This document shows, piece by piece, positions 59,800-64,000 of a stretch of 64,000 nt of DNA. A program made the position numbers and the translations under genes. The stretch is from Hysterangium stoloniferum. Taxonomy: Eukaryota > Basidiomycota > Agaricomycetes > Hysterangiales > Hysterangiaceae. The notes under the pieces were generated by a model. That model was not told where the DNA came from, made no database searches, and saw nothing but the letters and a program-made list of their open reading frames with translations. The first letter of the stretch is position 1. The number at the start of each line of letters is the position of its first letter. The stretch covers positions 124,001-188,000 of the forward strand of contig WHVD01000017.1 in NCBI GenBank assembly GCA_015178975.1, written 5' to 3'.

Positions 59800-60590
59800 C
59801 ACAGTAGGGGGCCTCTAGGGTGGGTCGTGAGTCTGTGTGGTTTCAGGCGTCCCAGGTTGGGTCGAAATGGGGTTCTGAGGTCTGTTAGGCTGTTTCACAA
59901 AGGCAGCAGTTTGGAAAATGAACTTAGAAACCACCCTGAGCCCCGACTTCGTGCCCAAGAGGAAGGCTAGGTCGAGTCCACACGAGACCTTGCACAGGAG
60001 GGAGCAGTGTCCTTCAAAGAGGGAGCAGCTGGTGAGGATGTGTTCGCACATCTGGAGAGTGCAGAGCCACATGGACAGGCAGTGGAGAGGTTGGGAAGAA
60101 AGCAAGAGTAGTACTCCCCAAGGAAGCCATGCCCAGTGATTGCTTGGATGAGGTGGGTGTGTTGTGCTCAGGAGCTGGGGAAGTCCTTGTGGATGGGAGA
60201 GAGTTTGAGCGATGGCAGGCTAGTGAGGACCAGAGCTGAGGCATTTGAGTGCGGTTTGGTGGCCCAATCCCTGCCCCATTCTCTAACTGAGCGGACTTTG
60301 GCCCTTTCCTGGGCCCAAGTGATAGTCGAGTGCAGTACTGGCCTGGCAGAGGTGGCCTTCTTTGCCAGTGTGTCGGTGCGTTCATTGCCTTGAAAGCCTG
60401 AGAGGTGAGCATGGGGAAGCAGGAAGTCGCCATCAGCAGGGGATGATGCTAGTGCAGAGGTCCAAGATGGTTGCACCTTTGACTCGATGGAGAGGAGCAG
60501 TGGCTCAGCGCTGCAAGGTAAAATAATGGATGTGCGAACTTCGGGGGACAGAGAAGAGCAAGCTGCACTCGACATTGTACCAAGCCTGGA
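59800..60590 (-). mobile_element. LINE 3' end (Tad1-like), decayed
   Basis: The minus strand shows the end of an RNase H domain (LSGFQGNERTDTLAKKAT) and the cysteine-containing tail after it (LQMCEHILTSCSLFEGH and LAFLLGTKSGLRVVSKF), as in Tad1-type LINEs of basidiomycetes. The pieces lie in different frames, so there are at least two frameshifts, plus stops. The reverse transcriptase is missing. Confidence 0.65.
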
Positions 60591-60943
60591 TCATGTGTAG
60601 GTGTGACCATTGATGTTATTCACGTTGTGGCAGGTTTCGTAGTGGATGTAGCACTGGGTTTCTTGCTTAACAAAAGTCGGCCGGGATGCCTTCACTGGTT
60701 GTATGCAGGGTGGATTGCACTCCGTGGTATATCGTGATGTTGTGTTTATGTTTGCATTCGCTGTCTTTGTCATGTTGATTTTGTGTTTCTGCTCCAGTGC
60801 TAGTCCCTCAACACTGTTGGTTTACATTCCCTCCCGCCTTCGATGCTGCCAATGTGTCTCTCCCGCCCTCCTTCCACAGGTTCTAATCTCCCACCCTCCC
60901 CGCTCTTTCTCCTTTCCACTTTCTGTCAGGATGTGGTGCTGCT
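60591..60943. other. spacer, nothing recognised
   Basis: No coding or repeat signal that I trust between the LINE fragment and the orphan HEAT array. Confidence 0.4.
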
Positions 60944-62270
60944 GATACCCCCAGGACCGATATTGCACTTGCTCGAACGTCAGAGTCAGAGTCCTTCAAT
61001 AGTGCAACAATATGGGTAATGGCAGGTGCAATGGCAGCTCGCCATCTGGCTGTGGCTAAATGTCAGCTGGATTTCCATCCTATTATCACACCACACCTTT
61101 CTCTAAAAAATTTGCCAGGGTCGATACTGTGCTTGATTGAATGGAACAGTCAGAGTCCTTCAAAAGTGCAACAATGTTGGGAATGCCAGGCCTAATGGCA
61201 GCTCGAAATTCGGCTGTGGTCAAATGTGAGCTGGACTCCCATTCCATTATCACACCGTACCTTGCTCTGAAAAGTTCGCCAGTTTATGTACTGTGCATGA
61301 TCGAAAGAAAGGTTCAGAATCCTTCAAAAGTGAAAGAATGTCGGGAATGATACCCGCAATGGTGATGCAAAATTCGGCTGTGGTCAAATTGGATACCCAT
61401 CCCGTTATCACACCACACCTTGTTTTGAAACATTAACAAGGGCCACTACAGTGTGTACTTGAACAAAATGATGAGAATCGTTCAACAGGGCAACAATGTT
61501 GGGAATGGCAGGTGCGATGGCAGCTCGAAATTCGGCTGTGTCAAATGTCGGCTGGACTCCCATCCCATTATCACACACTGCACCTTGCTTTGAAAATGTC
61601 CCCCAGGACCCATACTGTAAACTGTCAAACGGAATTATCAGAGTGCTTCAACAGTGCAACAATGTCAGGAATCGCATGCGCAATGGCTGCTCGGGGTTCG
61701 GCTGTCATCAAATGTCAGCTGCATTCTCATCTCGTTATCACACACTGCACCTTGCTCTGAAACCTTTTCCAGGGCCAATACTGCCTGTGATTGAACATCA
61801 GAGTCAGAGTCCTTCAACCGTGTGACAATGTTGGGAATGACAGACACAATGGTGGCTCCCGATCCGGCTTTGGTCAAATGTCAGCTGGATTCCCATTCCA
61901 TTATCACACCACACCTTGCTCTGACACCGTCCCCAGGATGGAAACTGCACTTGATCAAACATCAAAGTTAGACTCCTTTAACAGTGCAACAATGGTGGTA
62001 ATGACACCCTCAATGGCAGCTCGAAATTTGGCTTTGGTCAAATGTCAGCTGGATTCTCATTCTATCACCACACTGTACTGTACCTTTTTCTGACATCTTC
62101 CCCATGAATGATACTGCTCTTGATCACACATCAGAGTCACTGTCCTTCAACAGTCCAACAACGGTGGGAATGACACCCTCAATAGCGGCTCAAAATTCGA
62201 CTGTGGTCAAATGTCAGCTGGATTCCCATCCCATCATCACAACCCACCTTGCCCTGAAACTCGTTGCCTG
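60944..62270 (-). pseudogene. orphan HEAT exon array, about 8 units
   Basis: Eight units with the same exon-intron design and about 165-bp spacing as in the giant genes (cores near 61003, 61168, 61332, 61488, 61655, 61825, 61985, 62155). More diverged from those arrays than the arrays are from each other, with several weakened VRSNG-like positions. No DUF6535 exon lies upstream (to the right), and no C-terminal module downstream. Either a relic of another gene copy or the middle of a gene broken by insertions. Confidence 0.65.
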
Positions 62271-62501
62271 CCTAATGGCTTCTGGAACTATGTAATGAGC
62301 TGTGATACAATGAGGTCACTAATGGCTTCGGCAGTCTTCATAAAGCAGTCCCTTTAGATCCACATAAAAAGTTATGATACGATTTTGTCTAGCCTGGAGA
62401 TCATAATTAGCTTTGTAGTTCCTAGTCAATGTCAAGATGAGTGGCACCTGTATGGTTGGGTAGAGGGAGAGTGGTTAGCTCTCTGCATATGCATGGGAAG
62501 A

Positions 62502-62544
62502 CTCGCTGCCTACCCAACCTTAGGCAGCGAGTTTTTTTTTTTTT
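62502..62544 (+). other. perfect 11-bp hairpin followed by T13
   Basis: CTCGCTGCCTA, an 8-nt loop, TAGGCAGCGAG, then 13 T and AATACATTTGTATAC. In a fungus this is more likely a retroposon tail (A-run on the minus strand) or a Pol III end than a terminator of the bacterial type. Confidence 0.5.
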
Positions 62545-62723
62545 AATACATTTGTATACGGCATCGCATAACGTAGATACATAGCAGTTGGGAGCAGGTA
62601 GGCAGTGATATTTCTGACAGAAAGGTTCGCTATGTGGTGTGATGCAATTTGCTCAAAGGCTCAATGTACACTTCATATGCCAGTGATTTCCATCTGCCTG
62701 CCAGTCTCACTATCTCAGGGTCA

Positions 62724-64000
62724 TCAGTTCCCCATCTTCATCTTCCCAGTCATCCTGACAGCCCTTGGCCTTGTTTTCTGTTTCTCTTTCCCCACCTTCC
62801 TACTCTCATCCACCACTTCCCCAGTACTTGGGTGTTGCTCTGGACCTGTATGCTTCGACCTGAAACGGTTCAAATGATTCGGTGGGAGGCTCTCTGTGAC
62901 ATTGGATGTGTCACAAGTGATGGCACCTGATCTTGGGGCATGACTGGGATGGGGCTTAGGGGGAGCTGGTGGACTTGCAAGTGGGGTGACATCTGGAAGG
63001 AGAGGCATCCCGAATGGGTCCAAGCTGGCCATTAACAACGGCAATGTTTGGGTGCTGTCTGAGTTGTCACCATCTGAGTCATAACAATTAGCACTACCAG
63101 TACCGACATTCTCCCTGTCATGTATTGTAGTTACTGATTGATCTTCTGAGTGTGATCCAGTGGCTTTGAGTGCAGCTAGAATTGTCTTTGCAGAGTTTCG
63201 TGACTGTTGAGGGATGGCCATGGTCTTTGTATTGGTTACACCGTAAAGTTGTTCATTCCACACATTTAGTATTTTCTTGACTATGCCATTATTGACCGAA
63301 AGGAATTCAAGGTAGGTATAAAAATCTTCCTCATAATCTATATGTGTTGCCGAACCTTGACGCTGAAAGTGTGCATCATGCGATAGGGCAAAACGAGCCT
63401 GTAAAACAAACAAATAATTAGTAAATTAGATATACTTAAAGTGCACTATTTACACAGATTGCAGTCGCAGCAATAGCTCCTGGGGTAATTTCGGATATAC
63501 CCCACTTACTCTCCTTGAGCCCCCGGACATTATTTGGTTGCTCCAGTGAGCCTGGGCCACATATAATTGCCTTGTAAACCTGTAGATACTGTTAATAAGT
63601 TGAAAATGAAAATGCCTAAATATGAGTCACTCACCTGAATGAGGACTGGATTGAGGAACAGTTTGTTGATGTCAATTTTACTGCAGTAGTTGTGGTGAAG
63701 GATAGGTGCAAAAGGTTCATAATAGCTTTCGCCATTGTCACCCTCCACCCACCCAATAAATTCACGATAATCTTTTTCACACCAGTTGTGATTTACGAAA
63801 TCAGCCATGTTGGATATGTTGAAGAGATGCAGGCTACAGATGCGATGAACACGAGCGATAGCATCAGAACGAGCCTGGTTCATTCCCTCTGGGTTGCGGT
63901 AGTCAGGTGGGAGCACCTTCAGCAGGTCAAGGTACTCCCCCTGTTGCTTACTGTTACGACCCGTTCCCGGATGTTTCAATATCTGACTTCCGATCTCTGA
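62724..64000 (-). CDS. DUF6698-like protein, 5' end outside window
   Basis: Exons by eye on the minus strand: 64000-63635, 63579-63454, 63398-62724 (stop). Reads SDAIARVHRICSLHLFNISN, YREFIGWVEGDNGESYYEPF, NKLFLNPVLIQ joined to VYKAIICGPGSLEQPNNVRG, then KWGISEITPGAIAATAIC joined to ARFALSHDAHFQRQGSATHI. The block ITPGAIA-TA--ARFALS followed by FYTYLEFL and a late NVWNEQLYG fits the DUF6698 pattern, a domain frequent in Agaricomycetes, often in or near mobile elements; function unknown. The C-terminal third is Ser/Pro-rich and ends basic. All three visible exons join in frame without stops. It may be a host gene or cargo of a transposon; I cannot tell. Confidence 0.65.

Noticed and set aside
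62502-62544. Rho-independent terminator
   Set aside because: The genome is eukaryotic; a retroposon tail explains the T-run better.

Overview
The window looks like the nuclear genome of a basidiomycete fungus, most likely an agaricomycete. Evidence: very short GT-AG introns (about 45-70 bp) in every gene that could be spliced by eye, a secreted-type laccase with 20 visible introns, and several families known to be expanded in Agaricomycetes (DUF6535, DUF6699, BTB, HNH nuclease, DUF6698-like). All gene models were spliced by hand from the sequence; none was tested by search or RNA data.

Layout. 1-2650: laccase (+), 5' end outside the window, with an apparent 2-nt microexon inside a copper-ligand codon. 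3053-6420: a DUF6699 protein with a long disordered N-terminus (+), facing a BTB/POZ protein (6563-7885, -). 7886-16000: gene-poor, holding decayed relics of a local repeat family and a MITE. 16252-18963: a second DUF6699 gene, part of a block duplication of 2787-6745 that also carried over a 3' stump of the BTB gene. 19293-21500: more decayed relics and a second MITE.

22234-29675 and 38194-45492 (both -) are the heart of the window: two paralogous giant genes. Each starts with a four-helix membrane domain of DUF6535 type, continues with a tandem array of HEAT repeats in which each repeat sits on its own exon (about 117 bp, phase 1 at both ends) separated by near-identical introns of about 49 bp, and ends with a conserved C-terminal module. 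I count about 27 HEAT exons in the first gene and 25 in the second, split 15+12 and 13+12 by a non-HEAT segment. A third copy (45896-47471) kept the membrane domain but lost the whole array by one internal deletion, and an orphan array of about 8 units lies at 60944-62270. I infer a membrane-anchored solenoid protein family whose repeat number changes by exon-unit gain and loss. The role is unknown; resemblance to fungal recognition receptors with fast-evolving repeats is only a hypothesis.

30300-37690 lies between the two giant genes and holds two more decayed relics and an LTR-retroelement fossil. 48082-64000 is a mobile-element landscape: an HNH nuclease gene and its partial duplicate with a Tc1-like MITE, a Tc1-like transposase stump and a copia-type gag fossil between them; a 90-bp foldback element; two copies of an LTR-like element whose internal 22-bp minisatellite grew from about 9.5 to about 66 units; solo LTRs; a LINE 3' end; a tRNA-like SINE candidate; and at the right edge a DUF6698-like gene (-) cut by the window end.
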